From: Eustoma russellianum
Taxonomy: Eukaryota > Streptophyta > Magnoliopsida > Gentianales > Gentianaceae
Length of the DNA stretch: 64,000 nucleotides
Direction: 5' to 3'
Assembly (NCBI GenBank): GCA_036186865.1
Contig: AP025069.1
Span: 3,366,532 to 3,430,531 of the forward strand
The position numbers and the translations under genes are program-made. Below are positions 1 to 11,745 of the stretch, one piece after another (within the stretch, counting starts at the first letter, position 1; each line of letters opens with the position of its first letter). The notes below the pieces were generated by a model that was not told the origin of the DNA, did no database searches, and saw only the letters and a program-made list of their open reading frames with translations.

Positions 1-1778
1 GGAGAAACAGGTAGTCACATCACTTGATTACCAAATGCAACAAACGTATGCATAATGGGAACCCAACAAACTAAAATAATTACTCAGTTTTGGCATTCAC
101 CATCTATTCTCAAAATCAGATGCTTCGTCCACTTTCAGGGAAAGAACAGAAAGAGAAGAATTTCAAACTATAAAAAATAAAACCCAGAGGAAACAGTATA
201 CACCCCGCAGTTGGCAGCATCCATCTTGATTCAGAAAAAGCAAGAATGAAAAAATACAGTATTGTAACAACTGTTTGAGCAAAACTTGACAAAGAAGTAC
301 TGGACAAAAATCAATTCAGACCACCCATACACCTAAAAATTAAATAATAAGCATTATAATCATCCCTGCACCAACACTGTGCCTCTCATATTATCTGGTT
401 ATAAAGAAATATACCATGTTAGGAAAGGAATCTCTAGTAGACTTTCCAATACATACAGATTACCTCTGTTCCTTATCTTGACCCAGCAGGAAGCTGACAT
501 TATGGAAGGAACAAGAAATAGATAAATGATTTGGCTTCTAATGCGGAAAATGTCTATCATGGTTGCGAGAAAAACTAATTTTCGCTATAACTTAACATAT
601 ACAACACTCACAGAAAGTGTCAGTCAAATGTCAACTGTTGCATGTCACACGGCTTATCTAACATACATAAGTAGAAAGACCATACACCAAACTTCAACAC
701 ATCAGTAGAAAGACATGTCATCCTCAACTTTCATCAGTTAGGCAAGTACTAAAAAGCTCTCATTAGCATGCCCCGAATCAATCCATGTTCAAACATCCTA
801 AAAGAATTCATCATCATCATCATACCCAGTATATCCCAACGACAGCAAAAGCTATCGTTAGGGTCTGAGGAGGGTGAGCGGCAGGCAAACAATATCTGTA
901 TCCCTAGGGATAGAGAGTTTGCTTCCAGTGAGACCCCCGGTTCTAGCTGTACCTGCATAATGACATAGAATATGACGTGCTAGTGTTTTAGTAAGAAAAT
1001 TCAGTAAATACAAATACTAAGCTTCCGATATTAAAATAGTCATAAACGTGTATATCCACATATAATGCAAGACAAAGATAAATCAAATAGTAATGATAAT
1101 AGTTTCACATAAGAATCAAGGGACGAGTTAGTGATGCCGCATCTCAACACCATTATTCGACAATACATCTTCTCTGGGGACAAAAAGTTCATTAATTTCT
1201 ATACTAACTCCACCTTTTCTATTTAAGGCATTAGGTATGCCGAGAATACTAGTAATAAAAACGATATAAATGATTGTTAACAATATAACTAGCAAAAACG
1301 GCAATATAATCTCATAATTCATTTATCAATATACTGATACCAAGATAACAACAAAAAGGTAAGAACCAATTGATCAAACTCGCCCACGTCTCCTAAGAGG
1401 AAACAATGAAAAAAACAAACTTCCAATTTCTTCTCTTCTTCGTTTTTCTATTTTTTCTTTTGCCCGACGTTAGCCAATCAACCCCATAAGACTCGTTTTA
1501 GCTCAGATGCAAGTTACAACAATTCATAAGAGAACATCACATAGACAAAAAAAAAAAAGAAAAAAACGAATACATCAGGTTAAAAGAGAGAGTTAATTCC
1601 AAAGGACCCAGTGAAAATTTGCACCTTATGGTAGGTAGAAAATCCAAAAACATCGTGCTGGTCTCAGTTCGATCCAAGTCTATATACATACGCCTCAGAT
1701 GCAAATCATGAAACATTGCTCAATCAAAAACAATAAGCTAAAAACCACGAAAAACGTCGAGTAGCGAGTTATATGTAC
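1..1778. other. left flank; BAP31 intron 1 and beyond
   Basis: No convincing coding exon is seen. The conserved second exon expected for a BAP31 protein (a third membrane helix followed by a coiled coil) was not found on the minus strand here, so the intron probably continues past the left edge. The stretch holds one SINE-like copy (about 805-962), pyrimidine-rich and A-rich tracts near 1430-1570, and otherwise AT-rich sequence. A 64-codon minus-strand ORF at 1128-1322 with a hydrophobic start was not recognised. Confidence 0.5.
805..962 (-). mobile_element. SINE-like copy, family S1 (ATG/TTG-repeat tail)
   Basis: Read on the minus strand, this copy has a block GGGGTCTCACTGGAAGC, then a segment around CTCTCTATCCCTAGGGAT, then CAGACCCTAACGATAGC, and ends GGGATATACTGGGTATGATGATG. 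The same blocks in the same order occur on the plus strand at 33071-33201 and 38381-38516. A tail of short ATG or TTG repeats is typical of TS-like plant SINEs. The family assignment is inference from this pattern. Confidence 0.6.
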
Positions 1779-2061
1779 CCATGAGAGAAGCTTCTAGAAG
1801 ATGCTTAGCGAGAAGAATCTGCTCGGTGGGATTGATCTCTGCATCTTGAGACCAACGGCTATGGATCGCGTACGCACTGTAAGCGCTGGTCATCATGACG
1901 ACGGAAACAGTGCCGGCGACCGCCTTGACGACGAGCGGGCCTCGGCCTCTCTTGGCTCGGTCCAAGCCCAATATCACCAACTTCCTTAACGGAGTCTTGA
2001 AAACGAAGATCACTATCAACACCATCTCTGCGAATATTAAACCGAATAGTAGTGGAATCAT
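1779..2061 (-). CDS. BAP31-like ER membrane protein, exon 1 (partial gene)
   Basis: The first coding exon of a B-cell receptor-associated protein 31-like protein encodes 94 residues plus one base. ATG is at 2061 and the exon ends before a GT donor at 1778 (GTACAT). Visible features are an N-terminal hydrophobic helix (about residues 3-22, starting MIPLLFGLIF), the conserved loop FKTPLRKLVILGLDRAKRG, a second helix (about 42-64), and the block PTEQILLAKHLLEASLM that precedes the third helix in this family. BAP31 proteins sit in the ER membrane and act in export and quality control of membrane proteins. An in-frame ATG at 2211 would add 50 residues unlike the family start, so 2061 was chosen. 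Downstream exons are not in the window. A hAT-type element ends 200 bp upstream of the ATG. Confidence 0.85.
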
Positions 2062-2261
2062 ATTCTCAGATGATAATTTTCCCTCGATTGGTGTGCTTAA
2101 GATGAAGAGGTTTAAGAAAGTGGATTTAAATAGAGGAAAAAAAGTGTAATTAAAGGGTGAAAATAGCTGTAGTGTAGAAGAATGGGAAGGAATTGGGTGA
2201 TCACGGAACACGTCGTCCTAATCGTGTTGCCGACTGAAGTGTCTTTAAACTCTGAGCGGAT

Positions 2262-2942
2262 TAGGGGTGGCAATTTTATACACGACACGAAACACGACCC
2301 GAACCTGACACGAATTTTCGCGGGTATGGGTATGACCTTGATGGGTTTCGTGTACAAATCGGGTAAGACCTGAAAGATACCCGCCAACAGCGGGTCGTGT
2401 CCGGGTATATCCGCAGGTACCCGTTTATACCCGTTTATACACGAAATATAAAAAATATATTTTAAATAAAATTTATAATTAATAAACTAAAATTTCAAAG
2501 AAAAAAAAGACTACCGTGCTACTAAGCAACCCTATTCGGTTTCTCCTTTCCTCCATTTCCAAATCTCAAATCTTTACGTAGTCAAGTGATTTAAGTTTAG
2601 AGGACCTCACTCATTTTAATCTTTAACCTTTGGTTGTGTACTTATTGTTGTTTCATACATCATATCAGTAGTTATTTAAGTACATGAAACCTGAAAAATA
2701 CACGAAACCTGAAAATACCTGGAAAAATATATGAAATGACCTATACACAACTTGAAATATTTGTACTTGTCAAGTTTGTGGGTATACCCGATACACGACA
2801 CGAAACCTGACATGTACGGGTTTGGGTATCTACATCTATACACGCGAAGCAAACGGGTAAGGTATGGGTACGGCACTTTGATACACGAAACCCAAAAAAC
2901 ACGAAATACGAAACACGATACACGACCTGTTTGACGCCCATA
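2262..2942. mobile_element. non-autonomous hAT element (MITE)
   Basis: This is a 681-bp element flanked by a perfect 8-bp direct repeat GAGCGGAT (2254-2261 and 2943-2950), the target-site length of hAT transposons. Its ends are imperfect terminal inverted repeats: TAGGGGTGGCAA on the left and TATGGGCGTCAAA read inward from the right. Both subterminal zones are dense in short motifs such as ACACGAAAC, CGGGTA and ACCCG in both orientations, as expected for hAT transposase binding. No transposase ORF is present. It lies in the upstream region of the BAP31-like gene. Confidence 0.85.
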
Positions 2943-3070
2943 GAGCGGATGTGTCCGAATCGTGTGCATTCGAACCGAACCGCAATTCAACTGTGACGTA
3001 ATCAATTCAACGAAGAAAATCAGAACTATTATAGTTTCATTAAGTAATTACTCGGTGGAGCACGATGGAT

Positions 3071-3241
3071 GAGATCTTAGGAGGCTAAAAATGAGGTTAA
3101 AAGTGAGGTCTCCAATCACGCGCCGTCACGTGTACAAAATCAAGGGGTGCTGCAATTTTTTTAAAAAAAATTGTTTTTGTACACATGGAGACACATGATT
3201 GGACCTCACTTTTAGCCTCAATTTTAACCTCTTAGGATCTC
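3071..3241. mobile_element. foldback MITE
   Basis: Two arms of about 75 bp are inverted copies of each other. The left arm starts GAGATCTTAGGAGGCTAAAA and the reverse complement of the right arm starts GAGATCCTAAGAGGTTAAAA. Both then carry an AAAGTGAGGTC block and a GTGTACAAAA block before an A/T-rich centre near 3155-3175. No coding capacity is seen. The target duplication is not clear, so the superfamily is open. Confidence 0.7.
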
Positions 3242-3261
3242 AACCGGGAGCAATTAATAAG

Positions 3262-3421
3262 GCTGTTCTTTTATAATTTAAGGTCACGAGTTCGAGATGC
3301 AGAAACATCATTTTGTACCCAAAAAAAAATGTAAGGTAAGACTACATACACCAGATCGTAAAACAATCCGGTTTTTTTCCAAACTCTGTGTAAATACAGA
3401 TTAATACGTCGGAAACGGACT
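3262..3421 (+). mobile_element. Au-like SINE, degenerate
   Basis: The order of blocks matches the Au SINE family of plants: GGTCACGAGTTCGAGATG (a tRNA-type B box), AGAAACA, a GTAAGGTAAGAC block, AAACAATCCGG and a 3' GTCGGAAACGGACTT end. A second copy with the same blocks lies at 19850-20020. Confidence 0.65.
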
Positions 3422-4072
3422 TAATTAATTACTCGGTTCTATGGCAGTCACTAAACTATCTGTAGGTATGTTCTTGTACATCTATTTTTTTTTTAGCATC
3501 TCATCCATCCTGGTGAAATTCTCAACGATGTGACAGGGTTTAAAGTGACGCAATCAATTCTATAAAAAATCAAAACTGTCTCATCATTGTTTGACTTTGC
3601 CACAGTGTTGTCCCTCATTGCTTCATCTAACTCTCCTCTCAATCTTTTAAAAAAAAAAAAAACACTCTCCCCTCAAGGACTCGATGGTGGTTTGGTCTTG
3701 AGTGGATGCCTACTCCAAGTCAGAGACTTTGCCTTTGAAGTCATCCACTTGAGAGTCGGAGGTGACGACGGCCATGTCGGCCTCCTCTTTTTCCTTCTTC
3801 AGCCTCTCAAGTTCTACTTCAAGCTCGATAATCCTCTTGCCTTGTTTTCTTGGAGGCTCTGGCGTGGATGACCTGCTTCCTCTTCTCCTGCTCCAAGGAG
3901 TCATCCATCCCCTGACACCTATGAGAAGGTCCTAGGAGTCATCCATCCCATGACATTCCAAAAATATGCTACACCTGGGTCATTCCAACCAAACTAATGG
4001 GATTTGAATCCGCACGAACTCAGCTAACAAGTCGTGCGTGGATATCCACTGAACTATTCGTGTGGCAGCTTT

Positions 4073-4296
4073 CTTGCATTCTTAGACGAGTTTAGATCTC
4101 CTCACTTACAATTTCCTCGCCTCTCTCCCTACCGCACAACACGTGGCATCAGGGGCTGGTGAAGCTAGATGCGGGTGACCCTTATCTAGCCTCACTACCC
4201 CTTGCTGCCACGTGTCGTGCGATGGGAAGAGAGATGAGAGAATTGTGGTGAGGGGATGTTGTCTCTTCTTAGGCATGTCTAGAAAGATGCTTCAAG
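4073..4296. mobile_element. foldback MITE with long arms
   Basis: Arms of about 100 bp pair across a short centre near 4180. The left arm carries CGCACAACACGTGGCATCAGG and the right arm carries its near reverse complement, with CTGCCACGTGTCGTGCG. Pairing extends outward through CTCCTCAC/GTGAGGGGA to TTAGAC/GTCTAG. The arms contain CACGTG (a G-box core). No ORF, and no sure target duplication. Confidence 0.65.
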
Positions 4297-4442
4297 AACA
4301 AAAAAACCTGGATTTCATTCAAACCCCGAAATTCATGATAAAACAAGTGATTGCGAAGAAAATATACACCAAGGAATCCAACTCCAACTTTCTCTCTTCT
4401 AAACCACCAAAACTTTAACAAATCGCCATGCGTGAAGTCAAA

Positions 4443-4534
4443 AATGATTGAAGTTGTTGACTTGAATCAATTGACAAATCATCGGATCAATGATTGAAGT
4501 TGTTGACTTGAATCAATTGACAAATCATCGGATC
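4443..4534. repeat. perfect 46-bp tandem duplication
   Basis: The 46-bp unit starting AATGATTGAAGTTGTTGACT and ending CATCGGATC occurs twice in direct succession (4443-4488 and 4489-4534) without a visible difference. It is probably a recent slippage or unequal-exchange event. Confidence 0.85.
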
Positions 4535-5223
4535 ATATTGGTTTTGAATCATTAGCTCAATAAATTAAATGTAATAATAATAAGAGGAACATAAAATATT
4601 CAATGTAATGATGCTTCTAACACTTGTGTGCACCTTTTCTTTGAACGCATATTATGTAATCTTTAACATAACGTGATAAGCTTTCATAAATAACATCATT
4701 ATAATGCGCATCTCATGCTATCTCTTTCTCGCAGTGAAAAGAGAGAAAAGGAAAATGCATTGGACTTGCAGTATTTAAATATTGGTAATTCTGAGATGAA
4801 AATTTATTACAGTAGTCCTGAGAAAAGGAGCCCTTGTTACTGGCCATAAAGCTGCAATATAAAGACATCACTCTGCAAAAACATGTGGAATTTTGCTCTT
4901 CAATTTCCACAACTACAATAACAACCAAGCTCAACCAAAATTGATCCCATATGTACAATCTCAAAAGTGGAACAGGACACCTGGTAAATACCCCCCCCCC
5001 CCCCCCCCAACAAAAAAACTTTCCAAGATATACAAGAAAATGTAAAGCCAAATTGAAGATCAGCACCATATAGGCAGAGGGCTGTAATCTCCAACTGCAC
5101 TGATGGAATGGGAAGCACTAGGTTCCCACCAGAGGTGCCATTTTTATCATTCAACTCTGTTTAGAATTACTTTTAACTCTAGAACAAAGGATGATAAACT
5201 TGGAACGCGTCAACCGACAATTT
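4535..5223. other. APR 3' flank and probable 3' UTR
   Basis: No coding sequence is supported. The stretch follows the APR stop codon on the minus strand and probably includes its 3' UTR. It contains a run of 19 C at about 4991-5009, which creates glycine-rich or proline-rich spurious ORFs on both strands. Confidence 0.45.
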
Positions 5224-7998
5224 TCACCTGAGGACATTCACAAAAGTCATCAGTGAATCAACATCCCTCTTCTCAGTAGGATACTTAATAGGCATAGATG
5301 AGTGCTTGGGGAAGAAAAGTATTGTTGGGAAGCTGCCTAGTTGCAATTCTTGCTGTGCAAACGCTTTCTGATCACCGTCTGCCCGGAATTTTCCAACCTT
5401 AACGCCAGAGCCTGCCAATCTCTCAGCCAAACCCACATATGAACCTTCCATTGCCTGCTTGGAATTGTGATACACAGTGTGATGATAGTAAAAAATTTGT
5501 GGCAATGTAATATTTGACATGCTTAGAATTAGAGGAATGTATTACCTGGCAAAATTGGCACCAAGGCGCATAAAGCACAACGAGCCAGGGCTCGCTCCTA
5601 TTTTCTAGTTTGATCAAATTCTCAATGCCAGGCCTACTCAAGCTCACAATATTTTGGGAGTTGAAGATATCTGCAATGGCGGCTCTCCCATTTGAATCGA
5701 CAGCTCCATTTCCATTGCCATTCACGTTTTCCTCCTTAATATTGCCCTTATGTAAACCACATTCCTTAGCCTTTGCATCTTCCCACCACCACCTTCCTTC
5801 GCGCTCATGCTGCCCCGGAAGGACAGATCTCGTGCAAGGCTCACAACCGATTGAAACATAACCTTGTGCGTGCAATGAGTTAACGGGTACCTCCATTGCT
5901 CTCAAGAAATTCCATATGTTCTTCCCCTCAACATTTGCTACAGGGTTCCACTTCACTAAGCTGCCTACTCCACCATCCATTCCCTCAAAAATTGGATCAA
6001 CTTGCACGACAGGAACTTCTGATCGTGTCCCAGGGGACTGATCTTTCCTCTGTCCAGTGATCCAGGCACGCAATCCCTTAAGGGCCCTCCTTAATGGCCT
6101 CACTTTCCTCACACGGCAGCATTCTTGATGACCGTCTTCGTAGAAAGAGAATAGCCCCTTGCTCCTAACGAGAGCCTGAACTTCAACAGCATCTGGGAAC
6201 ATGTATTCGATGTGAATGTTGTAATGCTTTTCAACTGCATCAAAGAATTGGTATGTTTCCGGGTTCAGTCTCCCAGTGTCCAAGCTAAATACTCTGAATG
6301 GTCGACCAGTAAGATGGGCATACTCAATCAAAGCAACATCTTCTGCACCACTGCCAGAAAAGCACAACATTCAGCCTACGGAATTAGATTTTTAGACTTC
6401 CATTACACTCAATATTAACAATTCAAAGGTGGTGAACACTTGATCATTGCGAGGTTATGCTAAGCTGAATTTTCCAGCGGTAAGAGGACATTTCATGAGG
6501 CTTCTTACCATCAGTGGAATTACTTAATCAATCAAAGAAGAAAACTTCATTTTTACAAAAGATAAGGCCCTCCCTCCCCAGGAAAAAAACCCCCTAAAGA
6601 TTAAACCATGTAGGCAATTGAAGATGGCAATTTACAGTAAAATTTGCAAAGCCTAGCACTTTCAAAAGCCATGGACCGCATTCATGAAGGCCATACCACG
6701 TTAGGAAAAAGACCAAAGAGGTAAAACTAACTATAAGAGTAAAAAATATCATATTCAATTGAAATTACCCAAAACATTTCATGAAAAGCAATAAGCAACA
6801 GCTGAGAAGATATGAGTTTTCTGAAGTGATTCTGAAAACTCACTGAGAATCTACAGGCAATTCAGATGGAATACATATTGTCCCAAACAAGGTTAGCATC
6901 AGAATACTAGGCAATCAACAAGCAGAGAATCACAAGTTGCAAGGACTAGAACTCCATAAACTCACCTGAAAGCTATAGCAATATCATTTCCAAATTTAGC
7001 CAATGCCTTGTCCATGATCTCAAGAGGCGAGGCACTTTGGAGTTCAGCAGCCAATTTCTCATAGTCCTCAGTCTCTACATTTTCCACCACCTCTGCGATA
7101 CAATACCAAAACAGGGTAAAGTCCATCATTCCAAATCCCACAAGTAACCCAATAAAAGAGGACAATATTTACAACGATTACCCATCAAACTATTTCATTC
7201 ATCAAGTATTTATGCCTTATGGCATTGTTTTTGTGGCAAATTATGTTTGATCGTACAACTTTGGTTAGGCCATGCTACTAAATAGGATCAACTTTTCGAT
7301 CTTGTAGTCAATGTCCCACAAATAGTAAACTATATAACTGTTAGACGTACTTAGCCACATACTATTTAACATACTTAGACTGTGTAGCATACTTATCCAT
7401 TTTTTAACTTTTCCATCGTCTTTACTTTCTGAAAATGGTTAACTATTTAACATACATAGACTTATATATGGGTCCATTTTTCCAGTATTTCCTACGTGAG
7501 ACAAGATATTACAAAATGTGAACCTCTCGTTGCAAAGATGTAAAGCCATGATTGGTCATAAAATGATGGAAGAGCTTACTTTATACAAATATCATTTAGT
7601 AAAACAGTAATTTAATATGGTGAGGTTAATCAATACTTATAGAAGAGACCAAAATACCTGGAGCAACAACTGAAGCAGCAGAGGGAACAATGGAACTATC
7701 CCTATTGGACTCAGCATTCAACGCCTTAGTAACCAAACGCCTCCTCGAGACATTCACAGCCGCTGAAATAGTATTAGGCCTATATGACTGCTGAAAAGAA
7801 CCAAACTGGGATCCTACTGCAAAACCCAAAAAAACCCAGTATTAAAAAGTAAATCTTGAAACAACCTACATAATCAAAAAAGCAAAATCGAACATCTGAC
7901 ATGAAATCAAGCCAAAAGAGAGTACCTTTATTCTGTTCATGTGAAGAAGACGACAAAGAACCATGAATTGGTGGTGAAGAAGTAAATGACAAAGCCAT
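5224..7998 (-). CDS. APR: 5'-adenylylsulfate (APS) reductase, plastid-targeted, 5 exons
   Basis: The enzyme reduces APS to sulfite with glutathione as electron donor, the main control step of plastid sulfate assimilation. Exons: 7998-7926, 7816-7658, 7092-6966, 6350-5546, 5454-5224. All junctions are GT/AG and the reading frame closes exactly to 464 aa plus TGA, a normal family length. Residues 1 to about 70 are Ser-rich and acid-poor, as in a plastid transit peptide. The reductase domain (about 95-325) carries FSGAEDVALIEYAHLTG, the Fe-S cysteine pairs at 197/198 (ECC) and 289/292 (CEPC), and the catalytic ECGLH cysteine at 317. The C-terminal thioredoxin/glutaredoxin-like domain has WCQFC at 383-387, where Pro is usual in the middle (WCPFC, known from the family). 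The last intron splits just after this motif. A Sirevirus LTR fragment begins about 395 bp upstream of the ATG. Confidence 0.97.
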
Positions 7999-8392
7999 AT
8001 TTTGAGACTAAATTGAACAAAACCCAGCAAGGATTCAGCAAATTCGGAGGCTTTTTATTGTTTTATAAGAGCAGATTGGGGAGCTGGAAGCTGATTTTGG
8101 TGTAGGAGAGAGAAATTTTGGCAATATATAGAACAGGATATGTGTGTGTGTACATATGGGAGAATCTTGAGGTGCGAAAATAGAGTATAGGATTCATTGA
8201 ACCTGGACGTGATTTTTCAAGGGGGAATTGAGAACTTTTCAGACTTGAAAATGTCAGCAAATTCGTCATGTATAAAGGCGTGGACGAGAAGAGAAAGAGG
8301 GACGTGGTCAGGAGAAATTGTTCATTGCTCGCCAGTCAAAAGTATATCTCTTTAGATTCTTCTTGGATCCCTCCCCACGCACCCCCACGCCC

Positions 8393-9592
8393 AACAATCA
8401 AAAGAAATTACAAAGAGCTACACTAGGCCACACGCCTAGACCATAAACAAAAAATACAAATCCCTTGAAGGCTAGCCTCCAAAGAACTTTCTTGCTCCTC
8501 AAAGAATTTTTGTTGGGAGTATGCTGCACCACTACACCATCAACTAACCCTCCAAGATTTGGATTTCTTTAAATAAGAACAACTCCTTGCTTCTTGACAA
8601 ACAATCTACACTTAACTCCTCACAATCTTCACTCAAGAAAAAGACTCTTCTTCTTTACAAATCACACTCTCACAAATAAAGTAGAATCAACAATAATACA
8701 AGTATTTTGAGAGTAAAAGTTAGAGAGAAACTTGAGAGCTCGTAGGTAGAAAGTTGCACATGAAAAGTGATGAAAACCCTTGTTTTATCACTTCCCTAGC
8801 CATTGTCTTGTGATGCGGGGGAGAAAGAGAAGTTTTGTCGCTTGTGATAACAAGTCTTCTTCCATAGAGATCTTCTCTTGGATGAATACAAGCTTCTTGA
8901 AAGCTCAAAGAGGAAAGAGAACATTCTCCAAAGTGGGAGTGAAACCTGTGATGTTTTACTAAAAGAGAGGGTACAGATGTCAAGTAATCATAAGAAAGTG
9001 CAGCATAAAATATTTGTAACGTTGAGTCACATGAAGCGCCTGATGTGATTTATGAACATGAGTTCAATGTGACATGGAGCACCTAAAGTGTGTTTGAACT
9101 GGGGTTCAATGTGACATGAAGCGCCTTAAGTGAATAAGGGACACTTGTTCAATGTCACATGAAGCGCCTATTGTGGGCAACAGATTTCGTTCGAAGTCAC
9201 ATGAAGCGTCTGATCTCAGCCTTCATACGTGTTTGAAGTAATTCTAAGTTTTGTCAAAGTAACTTGATATTCGTGCCCATTTTGAGGGGAAACAGTTCAT
9301 TTGACTTTTGTAGCACACATGAAGCGCCTATTAAGGCGTTCCAAATGTGTTGTTACACAGCTTGACACATGAGGCGTCTTATCTAGGCATTCAAAGTGTT
9401 CTGGTTTCCAAACAGTTCACATGAAGCGCCTTATTTAGGCTTTCGAAGTGTTCTTGTCTTCAGCCACTTTACATGAAGTGCTTTATGCAGACGTTCGAAG
9501 TGCTCTGGTCTTCAAACACTTCACATGAGGCGTCTTATCTAGCGCTCCAAGTGTCAATTGTGCAAATCATCAAAACTCAACATATTCTAACA
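8393..9592 (-). repeat. 3' LTR, truncated, of the decayed Sirevirus
   Basis: The segment aligns along its length with the LTR at 21672-23157, starting about 270 bp in (block AATCAAAAGAA, then CTAGGC...GCCTAGACCA). At 9005-9560 it carries the hairpin array: repeated ATGAAGCGCC and TTCGAAGTG blocks. One unit near 9310-9353 has the outer stem ACACAT/ATGTGT, where other units have ACACTTC/GAAGTGT. The adjoining internal sequence at 9593-9690 contains TTTTTGATGA and two CTCCCCC/CTCCCCCT polypurine-complement tracts, as in the complete element. Confidence 0.85.
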
Positions 9593-9906
9593 TTTTCTCT
9601 CTTTTTGATGATTTCACAATTTGCATAAATTTTAAGATTTGCTCCCCCTTAACTTATACTCCCCCTCACATTGTGCCTAAATTTTTCTTTAGAAGAATTT
9701 GATGAATCAAATTTTATGATGCATATATCAGAACAACACACAACTAACAAAAAAATCATCATCACATCCCAACATAGGCAGAAGAGGTCAATTCATTGAT
9801 ATTCACATATCACAAAGTTCAAACAAGACTCTAATATCATCATAAACAAATTTTAATTTCAAAAGAAAGACAAATCATCATTATCATTTAATTGTCTCCC
9901 GCTTCG

Positions 9907-11275
9907 CTAGCACCAGCATCTCCACCACCAAATGTAAAACCACCAAATCCAAATCCACTTCCAGTGAAAATTTGCAAATCCACCCATTGATCCTTCAGCA
10001 CTACCACCAGCCGCAAATCCACCCATTGATCCTTCAGCACTACCGCCGGTTTCTCTCCCTAAATCATCAAAGTCGGAAGGAAATTGGAACCAAGGTGCTA
10101 CTTGCATGAAAGCGGTCGTGAACACTGCTATACAATATTCATTCCAAGTGTGCCGAGCCTCGTGCTCTACATCACGAAGCTCCAACCGTTGAATAGTTTG
10201 CTCCACTGACTGAATTCATGATAGCAATTCAGGATCAGTGCTTCCACCTTGGCCATCTTGAGGACCTTCGTCGACCTCATTCGTAATGTCAAGAATCGTG
10301 GTAGCCTTCCTCCTCTGTGAATCAATTGCTTGGGCAATATTGAAGTTGTCATAGTAGTCCATCTTTGCCACTTTTGTGATTTCTCCTTCAGGAATCTGAA
10401 TGCCTTTGGACTTGAGCAAAATCGTGATCACATTCGCAAAAGGCAAGGCCTTAGATCCCTTTTGGAGGTCAGCCATCATCACCTCCACCATGATCCACTC
10501 CAAATTCAATTGTATCTCTTTCTTGATAGAATAAGTGACGTAGAAATCCATGTTGCTTGGATTTCTAGTCGCCTTACTGTTGAAACAGTAAGTCACCACA
10601 GCCAACAGAATCATGTTCACTAAAGACATGTTCTGAGTTTTCTTGGTTGAGAAATATTCTAGATCAAACTTAACGTCCTGCTCACGCACTCCGTATTTGC
10701 CACTCCAGTCAAATACAAAGAAGTCACTCAGTTTCTCATTTCTCACTCTCAAGGCATCACAAATATCTTGGATGGAAAAACTGAGAGGTGTACCATCTAT
10801 AATGGTGTGCAGAGAAAACTCTTGTGATTCCGTTTTTGGTGTAACCCATATATTGACATAGAACAGTTGGATGTAAGTTCTTGAGAAGGATTTCATATCA
10901 ACTCTGGATCAGAGTGGGGTCCAACCTTGTTTATCTGGAAGGGCAATACCTGATTCACATTATGGGCTTCAGTGAAGTCACTAACTCGAATCAGTTTGAG
11001 GGGCACTACAAGCCTATCGCTGCTCCTCCATTCTTCATACACCATATGAGAATATGAGAATGGAGAGAAATGTGGGTACCTTTTTCGACGTTAGATGGGG
11101 GATTCTTGACATCCGAGTCAAATTTCTTCTTCATCCATGGGAAGTTATCTTTAGCTAGTCCTTCCCGGATGGATTTTAGGTTCTTTGGTTCAATGATCTC
11201 AGCTATTTGTTTTCGTTTGTGTCCCCTTGGGACATGTTTTGAAGAGCTGGCACCACCTTGTCTTTGTGAAACCAT
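9907..11275 (-). pseudogene. ORF3 (PF20167-like plant transposon protein), broken copy
   Basis: This is homologous to the intact ORF3 at 24764-23412. ATG at 11275 (MVSQRQGGASSS) keeps the KDNFPWMKKKFDSDV block. A frameshift between about 11050 and 10900 moves the reading frame. The core resumes by 10896 with PLSFSIQDICDALRVRNEKL, VVTYCFNSKATRNPSNMDFY and KALPFANVITILLKSKGI. An in-frame TGA at about 10216 stands where the intact copy has an arginine codon (a CGA to TGA change). After it the frame continues to the C-terminal FPSDFDDLGRETGG. The function of the family is unknown; the copy is dead. Confidence 0.8.
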
Positions 11276-11745
11276 TTTTGTGCAGAGAAGAAGATTGGTA
11301 GGTTGATGGAGAGAAAAGATTTTGGGTTGAAGAAGATGTGATTGATATGAAATGCAGCAATGGTGTGACGATGATGAGAGGGATAGTGAAATTTTAAAGT
11401 TGAAGAAGGAAAAAGAGGAAGGGAAAATAGCAGAGAATGGTTTGGGAAGTGAGAGGACGTGGGAAAATGGAAATTGAATGTGGAAAAGAGGAAAAAAGAA
11501 GATGAAGAGGAAGAGATGGGAGATAAAGTTGAAGTGGAAAGTGGGAGTGAATTGAGAGATGTGTGAAGAAGATGGAAATTAACTAACAATCTTGGAGAGT
11601 GAGATTTTGGAGAACACGGGGTGATTGAACGTCGTGGGCGGCGGCAACGTTGGAATGGAGGTTTTGCGGCGCCACTTGGTCAAAACCTTCAATTCGAGCG
11701 AAAAAGTGAAGGGTCATTTGGTTTGACAAAGAAGAAATAGGGATT

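Noticed and set aside
1128..1322. 64-codon minus-strand ORF with a hydrophobic start
   Set aside because: No recognised family, no splice context fitting BAP31, and AT-rich composition; most likely a chance ORF in an intron.
3710..3904. Minus-strand ORF with a charged coiled-coil-like stretch
   Set aside because: Only about 50 residues resemble a coiled coil, without start context or neighbours. It could be a gag scrap, but this cannot be supported.
4713..5154. Overlapping ORFs across the poly-C tract
   Set aside because: They owe their length to the homopolymer run and lie in the APR 3' flank.
8720..8983. ORFs in the truncated Sirevirus LTR
   Set aside because: Part of LTR sequence homologous to 22100-22520; not coding.
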